Positions 1 to 10,980 of a stretch of DNA of 64,000 nt are shown here, in pieces (within the stretch, counting starts at the first letter, position 1; every line of letters starts with the position of its first letter). The notes beneath the pieces are model-generated. The model was not told the DNA's origin. It saw only the letters and a list, made by a program, of their open reading frames with translations, and did no database searches. The stretch lies in the NCBI GenBank assembly GCA_035578155.1, contig JAPWDM010000011.1, positions 18,652,185 to 18,716,184 on the forward strand. Reading direction: 5' to 3'. Source of the stretch: Brachynemurus nebulosus. Taxonomy: Eukaryota > Arthropoda > Insecta > Neuroptera > Myrmeleontidae. A program made the translations under genes and the position numbers.

Positions 1-227
1 CTTTCTTCGCCACCATCTAATTTTATATCTGGGATATTTGGCATTTTTTTATTCAGGTAAGCCGAAGAGATTTTGAGAAGCGCTTCCGAATACGATTTTT
101 CCACTGCCGATTTTTTAATTGTGAAATTTCGTATATCTTCAAGTAATTCACATTCATGTTGATTTTTCAGTTGTAATTTTGAGAGTTGTTCAGAATGTAA
201 ATTTTTTAAAAATTTTGTGTAATTTCC
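1..227 (-). CDS. nwk: nervous wreck (FCHSD-type F-BAR/SH3 protein), second coding exon, partial at window edge
   Basis: Reading the minus strand from 227 down to 1 gives an unbroken 75-codon segment starting [14 protein letters not shown] and passing through [34 protein letters not shown] and [13 protein letters not shown]. This is the start of the F-BAR domain of Nervous wreck / FCHSD2. It is preceded by a pyrimidine-rich stretch and an AG acceptor at 229-228, in phase 0 with the 7-codon exon at 9097-9117. The family binds and deforms membranes through the F-BAR domain and recruits WASp/dynamin-type partners through two SH3 domains; in Drosophila it restrains synaptic growth at the neuromuscular junction. 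The rest of the F-BAR and the SH3 domains lie beyond position 1. Identity rests on recognising conserved motifs; the downstream exons are not visible. Confidence 0.9.
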
Positions 228-1064
228 CTGTGAAAAAATATTGAAATCTTAAAAAACAGCATTTAAAAATTAATGAAAAATAAAGCAATTTATTTCTAGT
301 GACTACTTGAATATTATTATTCTGTACTACCCACTGACAAAACTTCTCATTTTTCGTTAATTCATATGTTTAAAATGTATTAGAGTTTGTAATTTTATTT
401 CATCTAAATAGCAAAATATTCTTATTATAATCCAACACTGCCACTAGAGTATTTCAATACAAGTTAAATAACTTACTTTTTTAAAGGCAAAAGAGATTAA
501 GTTTTATATCATAATAATAAAATCTTTTTTTTTTTTTTTGATAAGAAGGGGGATATACTTGTATTTATTTTTGTTACAGTTATGATTTTTTAAAATTTTA
601 AGAATAAAAAATTTTAAAAATTTTAGGTATAAATTAGGTGTTTTTCGAAAATTAAAAAAGAATAAATAATAATAATAATACTTCAGAGTGTTACTTCATA
701 CTTCATTAAATGTATATAATATGAAATTATATACTTTGGTGGGAGTGCCGGGAAACATGGACATAATAGGAAACTAATTGTAAGAGATGTTTGGATTAAA
801 AGTGTCTTCTTTATTGTTTTATAAATAGTAATAGTACATAAATTGTTAACCTTACTAATTATCCTTTTGATATTGATTAATACTGGTCATCTTCTAGCTA
901 TTGTGATATTGATTGCTTTCTTCGTACATACTCTATTATCACTTTAATTTTGTTTTTACACAATTAATATGTACGCCCCCGAAAAATTCATGCAAAATCA
1001 CGTAAAAAATATACATTGAATGTATAGAAAATTAGAGGACTGGTCCCGGATCTAAGATATACAT

Positions 1065-2672
1065 CAGGGCTGGCCACTAACTTTACCTTTGGGAGCCGCA
1101 AACCAATGAACCCAGTTCGGAGCGAGCCAAGCCTTTCTGAGATTGATGGTTCACACAATTAACACACTTTTTACATTTTTATGAAACTAAGAATATTTAT
1201 GACATGAGAATGAAAAATTTTTGTAATATATATGTAAACATACTTTGTTTTAGTTAGTACATGCACCTAGGTACCTAAAACTTAATTTTGAGATGTACTT
1301 TTTCTTGTGTTCATTTTGGCCGCGAGCTGTTTGAAATCTGGCTTATAGCTGGTGAGCGCCGATCGCACGAGTTCTGTTAAGTGTTAATCAATTAATTCAG
1401 ATCGATGCTTGGATTTAATAAGCTTCATTGTTGAATACAAAGACTCATAGGCATACGTAGTTCCAAAAATTGAAATAAGTCTCTTAGAAAATTATTTTGC
1501 TAGTGGATATTTCTGTGCTGGAACGTTTTTCCAAAATCAACAGTGGAACCGCCAATTTTTTTCAGTCCTTTTAACGCTTCGTCTTCTTGCAGTTCAAGTA
1601 TTTCTAACTCTATTGCTGCTATATACTTTGTTATTGGATATGAAAGGGGACAGCCGTCACTTACAACAGCAACAGCAAAAGGGTTGTCTAGGAAGGAAAA
1701 AGAAGGTTTCAGTTTTCTCAAATCAGTGAATCTTGTTTCAATCTGGACGTCATCGTCAATAACGTTTTCAGAAGTTTTCTTTAAACATTTGAAATGAGCG
1801 AACGTTTTGGTTTCAAGATCTCTCTAAAAAAGCGTCAATTTATTATGAAAGCTAAATACACTCTGTGTTAAATCATAAATAAGCTTTTCCCTACCTTGTA
1901 GTGACATGTTCAGCTACTGCAAATACTGAATATCATCTCTAAAAAAAACTTAAATCTAACAACCACTGTAGGTCACCAAGTTCAGGGAAACATTTTCCCT
2001 TTTCTTGCATAAATTGTTTAATGGATTCAAGCAACTGAAAAAATCTACCAAGAATACTAAGATACATCATCAGGAAGGTCGTCATTATCCAGCTCTTCTA
2101 TGAAGGATTTGAATTGTCTGTGTGTTTTAGCACTTGAACGAATGTAGTTTACAATTTTAAAAACTACTTGCATAACTTGTGGGTATTGGAAATATTTTGC
2201 TGCTAGGTGTTCTCTGTAAATGATACAATGTACACGTACAAAAGGAGGGTATGATTTGTCAACATTTAAAAGCCCAATAAATCCTTGTTTGTTCCTTGTC
2301 ATTGACGGTGTGCCGTCGCGTCGGTAGCAATGCTGCCGATATTCTCGATAGGCACTAATTTTTTTTTAAAACATCAACCAGGGCTTCTTTAATGTCATAA
2401 CCACAAGTAGTATCCTTCAATGCAACTAGGTCTAAGAGCATATTAATATTGCTAACAAATATTGATACATATCTCACAAATATTGCTAACTATGGTTTAT
2501 CTTTACTATCGGTAGACTCGTCTAAGGCTAGGCTCGTTAAAAAAGATCGTTATTTGATTTTTTGCGAGAAATTTTAGATTTTTTTCTTATTTCAAATAGA
2601 CCTATCAAAACAAATTTTCGAGAAGCATTAAAGAGCCGCACAAGATCGACTCGCGAGCCGCTTCAGTAAGTA
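1065..2672 (-). pseudogene. decayed hAT transposase (SCAND3/ZBED5/GTF2IRD2-like), internally deleted
   Basis: On the minus strand, in-and-out-of-frame blocks read through the catalytic and C-terminal parts of a hAT transposase of the SCAND3/ZBED5/GTF2IRD2-like group. About 2560-2300: SLALDESTDSKDKP, LLDLVALKDTTCGYDIKEAL and ENIGSIATDAT. 2302-2057: MTRNKQGFIGLL, RVHCIIYREHLAAK and VKIVNYIRS-type sequence. About 2045-1985: ESIKQFMQEKGKCFPELG. 1721-1500: DNPFAV, IELEILELQEDEALKGL. 1480-1330: ISIFGTTYAYESLYSTMK, HLTELVRSALTSYKPDF. Several frameshifts and stops separate them, so it is dead. The element starts at 1065 with CAGGGCTGGCCACTAA, a hAT-type terminus. Near 2633-2672 lie GAGCCGC / GCGAGCCGC motifs typical of the other end of such elements. 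The N-terminal BED region is missing. Confidence 0.82.
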
Positions 2673-3131
2673 CTGATGTAATCATATTATTATTATTTGA
2701 CTGCACTCTTATAATTAACATATATAATAAAATCCCAAGGTAGAATGCTTTTTTTGCCTTTCTACAACCGTTGATTCTAAATCGAAAAACTTTCTGCGAG
2801 TGCAGGCGTGAGTGGCTTGTTTTAGAATTTCCATTAAGTAGATTATTTTGGACTATTTTTCGACAACGCAATTTTCGTTATACCCACAAAAAAGTTCATT
2901 CTATACAATACCTTTCTGCAACTGCCATTTTCATTCTGCGACAATATCGCGTCGTCGCTTGATGTTCTGCTTTGGGACAATAAAAATATATCCCTGTTAC
3001 AGCAACCTACATAACACAATGAATTTCCTAGGACTTACTTTTAAAGGAACAATTTAGAACAGCTGTGCATTTTACTCATGGTTGGCCTAACGGAATCCGA
3101 ATTTTGAAATTTTGAAATCGCCCTATTTGCA

Positions 3132-3480
3132 TAATTTTGGTAAAAATTAAAAGAGCAACATCGAAAATCTATAACCCGCTTCCAATTTCATCACTTTATC
3201 ATTTTACCTACAGTTTTTAAGGCACTGAAAAATTTTAGTAAACTTAATGACGTCACCAAATTAAAAAATTCCCTTTTTTCCTCAAAACAATCTATATTGA
3301 AGTGATTTCAGTTAGGGTAATTTGGGTGTGAACTTTTCATTTTCAAAAGGACTCAATTTCTTTTATAAATATGACTAATTCGACAAAAGTTTTTTTTCTA
3401 GTGACCTCAGGTAGGTACCTAATTTTGGTAAAAATGAAAAGAACGACTTCGAAAATCTATAATCCGCTTCCACTTTCATC
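3132..3480. repeat. degenerate direct repeat, 288-bp spacing
   Basis: A segment starting TAATTTTGGTAAAAAT and continuing through GAAAATCTATAA.CCGCTTCC and TTTCATCA occurs at 3132 and again at 3420 in the same orientation. This suggests two diverged tandem units of about 288 bp, with no coding content. Confidence 0.6.
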
Positions 3481-3903
3481 ATTCTGTCATTTTATTTTGA
3501 TGCAATCAGATAAACCATTATAAAATTTGAATTAATCTCTATTCAGGGGGGGGGGTCATAACTCCCGTGACCCTCCTATCACCGCTTTTGAATACAAGAA
3601 ACCCTTTTCACACGTACTAAACAACATTCTTTTTCTTTTTAATCGATGGCATTATTCAGATGGAGTGAAACGAAATGTCATGTAGTAATTAATGTTTTGT
3701 TTATACTTAACTGAAAAATAAATAAATTAAATTTTACACCTTACTAAATAATACAAAATCGGCAAATGCGTGTTAGACATGCATTAGGTCAGAATTTCGT
3801 AGTTTAGTAGCTAGAGTTTTTCACAATCCTCTGAATAAAATACTTCTTGCTTTTATTTCATATTAAAATTAAGCCCGCTACGGACGGAGAGCGATAATAT
3901 AAT

Positions 3904-4198
3904 ATATCGTCGGGGATAGTGCAAATACGCGTAACTAGCATTGGATAATTCCGCGTATCTGATAAATGTAGCCAACTTAAAAATTCGCAGGCAGTGAACG
4001 TAGGAACCTGATTAGCAGCTACCTCTTTGATAGATACTTTGTTCGACTAACGGAGAGCAAGGAATCGCCCAATAACAATGCCGCAGATCTACTGCCGTCA
4101 AGTGGCGATCCCGCGTATGTGGTCAGGTCTAATGTAGATACGCACTTTTTACCTATGGTATATGTGTATACGCGGATTTGCACTATCCCCGACGATAT
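3904..4198. repeat. MITE-like unit nested in the Harbinger element
   Basis: The left end ATATCGTCGGGGATAGTGCA and the right end TGCACTATCCCCGACGATAT form inverted repeats of about 28 bp with one mismatch, enclosing a 295-bp GC-richer segment without coding potential. It lies just inside the left terminal repeat of the larger element, so it is a nested insertion or an expanded subterminal repeat. Confidence 0.65.
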
Positions 4199-4295
4199 TA
4201 CAGTTCAGAAATAAGATATAATATAATATTATGATGGTTGCAGACGAATGCTATTTATTATTATATTATCTGAGTCATAGCAGTCAGAAGAAACA

Positions 4296-4609
4296 ATGGC
4301 TGTTCTTTGGGATGTTTTGCAAATGCAAATTTTATATGATAGCTCATCAGACGATGATTCTGATGTCGAATTTGACAATACAGTAGCAGCATTAACTGTC
4401 AGCCATAAAAAGCTCCTCGATTTTGGATTTCACCGAACATAAAACTTAGAAGTGAACGAGGTGAATTTACCCTTTTTAATGTACTAAGTGAGGAAAAATT
4501 TTTAAACTACTTTCGCATGAGTCAAACGAAATTTCATGAATTACATTCTATAACTGAAAATGATAAAAGATACAAACCTCTTAAAAGTATCAACTCTGTG
4601 GAGAGTTGA
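4296..4609 (+). pseudogene. HARBI1-like PIF/Harbinger nuclease, N-terminal fragment
   Basis: The ATG at 4296 opens MAVLWDVLQMQILYDSSSDDDSDVEFD. After about 4410 the homology continues in another frame as GEFTLFNVLSEEKFLNYFRM and SQTKFHEL, matching the start of Harbinger transposase-derived nucleases, where a G-F--L----F--YFRM block is typical. One frameshift breaks it and the catalytic DDE core is deleted. It ends at the hairpin at 4583-4617, the deletion junction. Confidence 0.7.
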
Positions 4610-4736
4610 TACTTTTAACGGATTCTTTAACGACATTTCTCCAAGCGCTCTCTTTAATTTCGTTATTTTTATAATCTTCTAAATCAACTTTCCATAAAAA
4701 TAGAAATTTTCGCACGCATTCTATAAAATTCTCCAT
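4590..4736 (-). pseudogene. MADF-domain protein fragment of the Harbinger element
   Basis: The minus strand from ATG 4736 reads MENFIECVRKFLFLWKVDL, then DYKNNEIKESAWRNVVKES, then a stop at 4590. The pattern (I-x-x-V-x-x-x-x-x-L-W, then D-Y-K-x, then A-W-x-x-V) is the start of a MADF (Myb/SANT-like) DNA-binding domain, as encoded by the second gene of PIF/Harbinger transposons. The remaining two thirds is lost at the same junction that truncates the nuclease fragment, so two convergent gene ends are fused. Confidence 0.68.
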
Positions 4737-5827
4737 TCTTTTTACATTTTATTAAATTTTGAATTATAGTGCAGATATACATACATAATATGTATTTTAA
4801 CAAAGTATTTAAATCAAATTTTAACAAATACAATAACGAATTATGAAAACAGCCTATTTGTAAACAAACGTTTGAATAGAAGGAAGTGAACATTGGTGAG
4901 CGTTGCGGAGAGCAGTAACGTAAGAGGAGTTAAGATATACATATTTTAAAAAATCGCTCAAGAAGCGAAGTTGTAATATATATAAATATATCGCTCACAT
5001 ATAAATATATGTTATGATATATTATAGCTCCAGTCCGCAACAGTATACTCTTTATTATGTTCAGCGATATTTCAGAAATATATGTAATATAATATATATT
5101 ATATTATATCTCTCCGTTCGTAGCGGGCTTAAGCCTTTAATTTGTTAATAATATGGTTATCTAAACCTTTTACCTTCTATATGAGTTCGATATTCAATAA
5201 GAGTTTTTAAAAAACGATACTGCCTCCTAAATTGCGTAAAATTCGACAAAATCGATTGGAAATACGAGATCCTAAAAATTAAACAATTTTTTATTTTTAG
5301 TCGCTGGCATAGTGAAGAACGCGGAGCTTTTCTAAGAATTTTATTCCCCTACTGGACAAATTTGGTATTACTCAGAGGTTTCATTGTGTATTTTTATTTA
5401 AGTATGTGTAAATTGTACAATCATGTATGTAGACTGCAAAAGAGACGATTACAATACAAGAAAGCTCTGCTAGACTATTTTTTAATAAGACGCATAAGAA
5501 TAGTTCTTTTATTATTTCCATTAAAGTTCTTTCGCATAAGTGAAAATCTTTTTAAGACTGAAATAGATATAGTACTGTACTGCTCTTAGAAATAGCAATA
5601 ACATTTTTTATTGTGTTGAAATTGTGCCTAACAGAAGGAAAAATATTTTGTCATTAGTGTTTAAAATATTAATGGTTCACGAGACAAATCGATTAAGCCC
5701 ATTAAAAAAGTAAGAAAGTGTGATAAAATAATGTAGGTACATATCTTTTTAAAATTTGGTGATTGCTCGAAACAAATTGATTATTACTAATATGAATACT
5801 TAATATTAGGGAGATATGCTATAATTT

Positions 5828-6098
5828 TAGTGGCGGATTTACCAGCAGGCTGCGTAGGGTGGAGCCTAGGGCAACAGATTTTAGGGGTGGCAAATTTGGG
5901 TCAAAAAGGGCGGCAAAATGTAGAATTTGAAGTTCTTTTTTTTGGCTCGTCACTTACGTTCTTACATTTTTTAAGAAGGGCGGCCGATTTTAGGGTCGGC
6001 AAATTTGGCAAAAAGGGCGGCAAAAATTTTGTTTTAGCTTTTCAGGGGCGGCATTTTTCACTGAGCCTAGAGCGGCACTTAGGGTAAATCCGCCACTG
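5828..6098. mobile_element. hAT-like MITE with GGCGGC-rich interior
   Basis: Ends are TAGTGGCGGATTTACC and GGTAAATCCGCCACTG (inverted, about 15 bp). Flanks TATAATTT and TGTAATTC agree at 6 of 8 positions, as expected for a decayed 8-bp hAT target duplication. The interior repeats AGGGGTGGCAAA / AAGGGCGGCAAAA motifs. An open frame across it is compositional, not a gene. A relative lies at 63176-63416. Confidence 0.65.
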
Positions 6099-7029
6099 TG
6101 TAATTCTAAAACTTAGACACTCACTCAAGTACTTTAACGCTTGAACTTAAAAAATTCAAAAAGTGGATTTAATCGATTTACCTTATGAACCATTCATATA
6201 TTAGCATTAAAAAAAATAAGAAAATAAATCAAATTTTGTTTGTATTTTACTGTTAACACTTTCAGTCCCATGACTTCGGCATCCGAAAATTATCAAAACA
6301 ACCTCAGAGGCCAATCGCGATCAATGATTAATTGATTACACTTTATGTATGTGTGCGATGTTAATACACCGATGTGTATATACTCAACTCACACAAACAC
6401 CAAGACACACTACTCTCTTGGTTTCTATAAAAAATTTTAAAATAATATAAAAACTAATAAAAGTATTTGTTTGTTTTTTTATTTATTTTTACCAGTTTCT
6501 TATCTAAACTTTCGTAATTCTCTAATTGATTTGAATGTGTTTGAATGTCAAATATATGTATGTACGTATCACATATATGTACATGTTGAATCATTTTATG
6601 TATTTGTTTATATAAAGTTTCTTTAAAAATATGTATTGTCGGCTTTCGGGAAAGTTTACTGTGAAAGTGCTTGGACCTCATATAGTGTTAATAATGTTTT
6701 CTCGATAAAAGAAAACGTTTTCCTAAATAATTCTACGCCAGTTCAAATGATTATGGGGTTCAAAGTTAGAATGTCAGAAGCTCAATAAAGCTAAACGTCC
6801 CTAAATGAAAATTTAACAGAAGACTATTACGAGAAATTACGAGATATAAAATAAATGACTAACACTTGGTAACAAAATACATGACATGAATAATAAAAAC
6901 CCTCTTTATTTTTCATGTTTACAGAGAAATCATCATTCGAACACTTAATTTTTTGTTAACACAACCAAATAATGCTAGTTATTCAATAGCCTTGTTTTAG
7001 CGAATTTCCAGAATGGAATTCAGTTATTA

Positions 7030-7095
7030 CAACCAGTCATGACGCGACTTGAGCCCGGGACTATGACAGAAATTTGTTTTGAGGTCCCTAGAAAC
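7030..7095 (+). repeat. dispersed repeat fragment (inverted copy at 22970-23035)
   Basis: The stretch containing CTTGAGCCCGGGACTATGAC and AGAAATTTGTTTTGAGGTC recurs in reverse complement at about 22970-23035 with roughly 80% identity. It immediately precedes the (TA)n tract, so it may be the end of an interspersed element with a simple-repeat tail. The family is not identified. Confidence 0.55.
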
Positions 7096-7118
7096 CGAAA
7101 ATAATATTCACTAAAATT

Positions 7119-7201
<83 letters not shown>
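7119..7201. repeat. (TA)n microsatellite
   Basis: About 83 bp of nearly pure TA dinucleotide with one TG interruption. Confidence 0.97.
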
Positions 7202-7205
<4 letters not shown>

Positions 7206-9096
7206 ATATTGGAAGTCCCAAACCGTTGGACGAGTTCGTTAACCAGACACGTCCCATGCCCGGAACATGGTTTTTTTGGCAATTTTCGTGAAAAAATTAG
7301 TTCTTTGCCAAAATTTCCCCATATTCAAAAATTTTTGTGAAATTTTCTTACACCATTGGAAAGAGGAGAAAAAATCACATAAAAATGGTCTTTAAACCAT
7401 CATTCTATGTCAACTAGTTTCCAAGAAAAACTAACTTTTATAAACGGAAATTCGCTATGTTATGCATGGATGCTGCGACAGGGGTATTTTATTTTTTACT
7501 AACGTACAATTTTCCTTTTTTTAAGGTGGTTACAATCATTTAGATAACTTTAGTTTTTTTTAATAGAAACATCAAAATGAAAAGAAGAGGGTAAAAGAAT
7601 AATCGACTTTTGCCCAGTGGGCGGCAAATAAAAGAGTTGTTGTTTTTTTCTGAAGAAACTGGGGCTACTGAGTTTAGGTATGAGATTTTTCTTAAAAAAC
7701 TGACATTTAAAAATTCAATCTACAATGTAAATGTGTTGCTAAAAATTCCACATTTTACTTAACTTAAGGGAGTTGATGTTAAATTTGACTTATACTTCAG
7801 TTTCCAAATTAAGCTCCAATTTTTTCAGGAGGTCCCATACTTAAATTCAATAGTTTTCGAGTTATTTTAACATTTTAAGAATTTAGTCATTTTTGAAGAA
7901 AAATGAGAAATATTAAAAGGTTATCACAATAAATTCCAGAATTATGTGGAAAAACTATAAAATAGCGTGTTAGAGTTGTTAACTATATTAACATCACTGA
8001 CATAATGACATACTAATAATATCGCTGTATTTATTAAGACATCTTTGAATGTAAAATGCTCTTAAATTATATATTTATGTATGCTTTCAACTCGGCGCTC
8101 CCACCTGTAACCATGAGGAAAAATAACTATTGTCAAAAAATATTTGCTACAGTTACGATCATATTATCTTCGTAAAAATGTACTAAGATTTCGTAAAAAA
8201 TGAATTTCTTAACATAAAATTTTTAAAAAAAGTTTACTTCTATCAATAATTGCAATTTTCAGGAACCGTACTGTATGTAATTCAAACATAACTACACTAC
8301 ACCTACACCATGTAAGGGTAGAGCCTTTATATTGTAACGTGACACATTATGTTTTATTGGTGATCGTTGGTCGTGATCGCTTTTATATAAAATATAGGTC
8401 TTAACCTATATTTACCAACTTTAACTAAAACTACTACTATATGCATATTTCAGATTGAATACGTTATAAATACCCATTGTTGATCATTTAACAGTTAATT
8501 CAAACAATTTAAAAACTTTGTTAAAAATAGATTTCAAAAACTAAAAAAAAAAAATATATTAATTTTATCATTCTAAAATATATTTTTAAAAAAATATTCT
8601 GCAATAGATTAAAATTAAATATACTAATTGTTTGAAAATTTGAATTGTTGAATCGTATTCGATAATGAGAAATTCGTTTTGTCAAACTTGCTCTTGCATG
8701 TACAGTAAGTTAGATTGTAAATATTTTATAAGTGGTTATTAAATTATTTAAAATTGATTGATTATTGACTTAAAGTGATTTCCTTGTTTTATTTTGCATT
8801 GTAAATTTACTTCGTATTGGAAAATTTAAAGGGGTATTTTTTTATTTATATGAGAATTTAGGAGAGAAAATTGTTAAAAGTATTAGAACAGTTTTATAAA
8901 TTGGTTCATTTTTAAATTTAAATTCAATTGTTGATTTTCTGATAAAAGATAGTTTTGGTTTATATTTTGTTACATAATTTAAGTGATTTTTAAAAAAAAA
9001 TAACTAGGTAATTGTATGACTAGAAATAAATTGCGAAACAGCAAAAGCTTTATTTGAATATCTTTGTTAAGGTATTCATAACACGAAAATACATAC

Positions 9097-9117
9097 CTTA
9101 CGTGGTGGTGGCTGCAT
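9097..9117 (-). CDS. nwk: nervous wreck, first coding exon (7 codons, MQPPPRK)
   Basis: The minus strand reads ATG CAG CCA CCA CCA CGT AAG followed by the donor GTATGT. MQPPPRK is the conserved amino terminus of Nervous wreck / FCHSD proteins and joins in phase 0 to GNYTKF at 227, giving MQPPPRKGNYTKF. The exon is too short to appear as an open reading frame, but its residues, donor and phase all fit. It lies 8.87 kb upstream of the next exon. The 5' UTR and promoter must lie above 9117; a GC-richer patch at about 9310-9420 is the only local candidate. Confidence 0.88.
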
Positions 9118-9309
9118 AATATTAAATTTTTATTTGAAAATTATTCACACATATATACACACACAAACTTTCGGGGGGATTGATGACAATAATTTGAATA
9201 ATGAAAAACAAAACGCGTACGTAACTTTTTTTAACTTCAAGACCTCATCATTATCATATTTGTTATATCATATTCACTCTACATGGTCCAACACCAACTG
9301 TGCTCATAT

Positions 9310-9420
9310 TGATTGAATCGCCGTAACAGCGCATGGCGTCGATCTATTTGGCCGTCGCGGGGTGTGTATCCAACCCCCTGGATATTGATGTTCACTGTGT
9401 AATATGTGGCGCTTTATCTA
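9310..9420 (-). promoter_or_regulatory. GC-richer patch upstream of nwk start, possible 5' UTR/promoter
   Basis: The segment has several CpGs (AATCGCCGTAACAGCGCATG, GGCCGTCGCGGGG) in otherwise strongly AT-rich DNA, 200-300 bp upstream of the nwk start codon. Position and composition suggest conserved 5' UTR or core promoter, but no defined element is seen, so this is inference. Confidence 0.25.
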
Positions 9421-9983
9421 CAACATTATTATTGTAGGTATTAATAAAATGAAAATTTTTCGCATTCTAAATCAAAATATATAGAGTAAGAGTATTTATT
9501 GTTCATATATTATTGGGCCAGTGGACAAGCTCATTAACTAAATGTAGCTCTACTGTAGTTTTTGGTCGAAAGTTTTAAACTATCCAATCGAAAATTTAAT
9601 TATGTAAAAGTTAACTTATTAGCGGTACTCAGTGTTGTTTAATTACATTTAAAGAAAAAGCTCAACTAGAAACAATTTTTATGTAAATTTAATTTAATTT
9701 TATATAATAAAAAGTTTATTCTTTAATGTAACTAAAATTGGTTAGGAATATTTATGTAATTGAATATAGCATATTAAAATCAATTTCACGCCTACAAAAT
9801 AATGCGGGAATACACCTCTTCAACTTCAATGCCTGGGGCTGTTTGTTGAATTTTCATTTTTAGTCGAAATTTTCAACTGCAAAAATTAGACTTGTACAGC
9901 CTATACGATAAGAACGGCGAGAGGCGAGAGTAGGGGCGTTATCCGTTTTCGGACCCGTAGAACACGATTATGTAGAAAAAATG

Positions 9984-10173
<190 letters not shown>

Positions 10174-10204
10174 CCGCTACCTTTTAATATGTGTAGGGCC
10201 CCCT

Positions 10205-10980
10205 AAGGAAGTTAAGAGATGAAATTTGGTAGGTGGGGCTCATTTTCGAGGCACTTCATACTATTCTATTAAAGTGGGGCCAAATTTTGGATCCGACCCA
10301 ACCTTTAGGGGGGTGGTGTGGGGCAACAAAACAATAAAACTTTTCCAAATAATGTTTCGGTCAATTACCTACAACATATCCAAAATTCAGCTTCCTAGGA
10401 TGATTTGGAGGGAGTAGAGGGGGAAAAACGATTTTGGCTGGATCTAACATGCCCCCAGCCCCCCAGAATTAACGTAGAGGGTTGAAATTTGGTGTATTGA
10501 TAGAGTTCATACCTATTTTGTGCTTTTTAGAGGTTTTAATATTTTACCCCCACCCCCTCATTTTTAAGCTACAATTTCATGCTTTAGAGGGCTGAAATTT
10601 TGTATTCGGATTGAGTTAGTATCAAGGGGGTGCCTTTTGGGGGTCTCAGCTTTTAACCCTTACGCCCACCATTTTTATACCAAAAAGAACATGATTTTTC
10701 TTGTTTTTTAACAGTTTCCTTCGGGTCAAAATCTCCCCAAATAAATCTAGAGGGCTGAAATTTTGTGTATAGTTTAAGTTAATAGCCAGCCACTGCTTTT
10801 TGGAGGTTTTCAACTTTTAACCCTTACCCCCACGATTTTTATGCCAATATTTCCTTGATTTTTTTGCCTTTTTTCTAACACGCCTAGAGACTCTTTGAGT
10901 AAACGTAGAGGGCTGAAATTTTGTACATGTATTGAGTTAGTATCCAGTTAGTGCCTTTTAGAGATTATACATTACTTTTT
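10205..10980. repeat. degenerate tandem array (satellite-like)
   Basis: A core GTAGAGGGCTGAAATTTTG recurs at about 10474, 10585, 10748 and 10905 (spacings near 111, 163 and 157 bp), with a weaker copy near 10211. Each is followed by TTGAGTTAGTAT-like sequence, a CTTTT.GAGGTTTT block and a run of ACCCCCAC. Copies are diverged. An open frame at 10226-10417 lies inside and is not a gene. Confidence 0.7.

Larger units (their letters stand above)
3869..5134. mobile_element. PIF/Harbinger-type element, non-autonomous remnant
   Basis: Terminal inverted repeats begin AGCCCGCTACGGACGGAGAG at the left (about 3871) and end CTCTCCGTTCGTAGCGGGCT at the right (about 5130), followed inward on both sides by TATAATATAATAT sequence. 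Both ends abut TTAA. Inside are a HARBI1-like nuclease fragment on the plus strand (4296-4609) and a MADF-domain fragment on the minus strand (4590-4736). That pair matches the two-gene layout of PIF/Harbinger transposons. A 295-bp MITE-like inverted-repeat unit (3904-4198) sits in the left end. Confidence 0.72.
228..9096 (-). other. nwk: nwk intron 1 (8.87 kb), transposon-rich
   Basis: The intron is bounded by a GTATGT donor at 9096-9091 and an AG acceptor at 229-228 (minus strand). It contains a decayed hAT element (1065-2672), a 288-bp spaced repeat pair (3132, 3420), a decayed PIF/Harbinger element with a nested MITE (3869-5134), a hAT-like MITE (5828-6098) and a (TA)n tract (7119-7201). 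I saw no further exon in 228-1064, 5135-5827, 6099-7030 or 7202-9096, which are AT-rich and lack convincing coding sequence. Confidence 0.8.

Noticed and set aside
5830..6087. Coding frame of 85 codons
   Set aside because: It is produced by the GGCGGC-rich interior of a hAT-like MITE and has no protein homology that I recognise.
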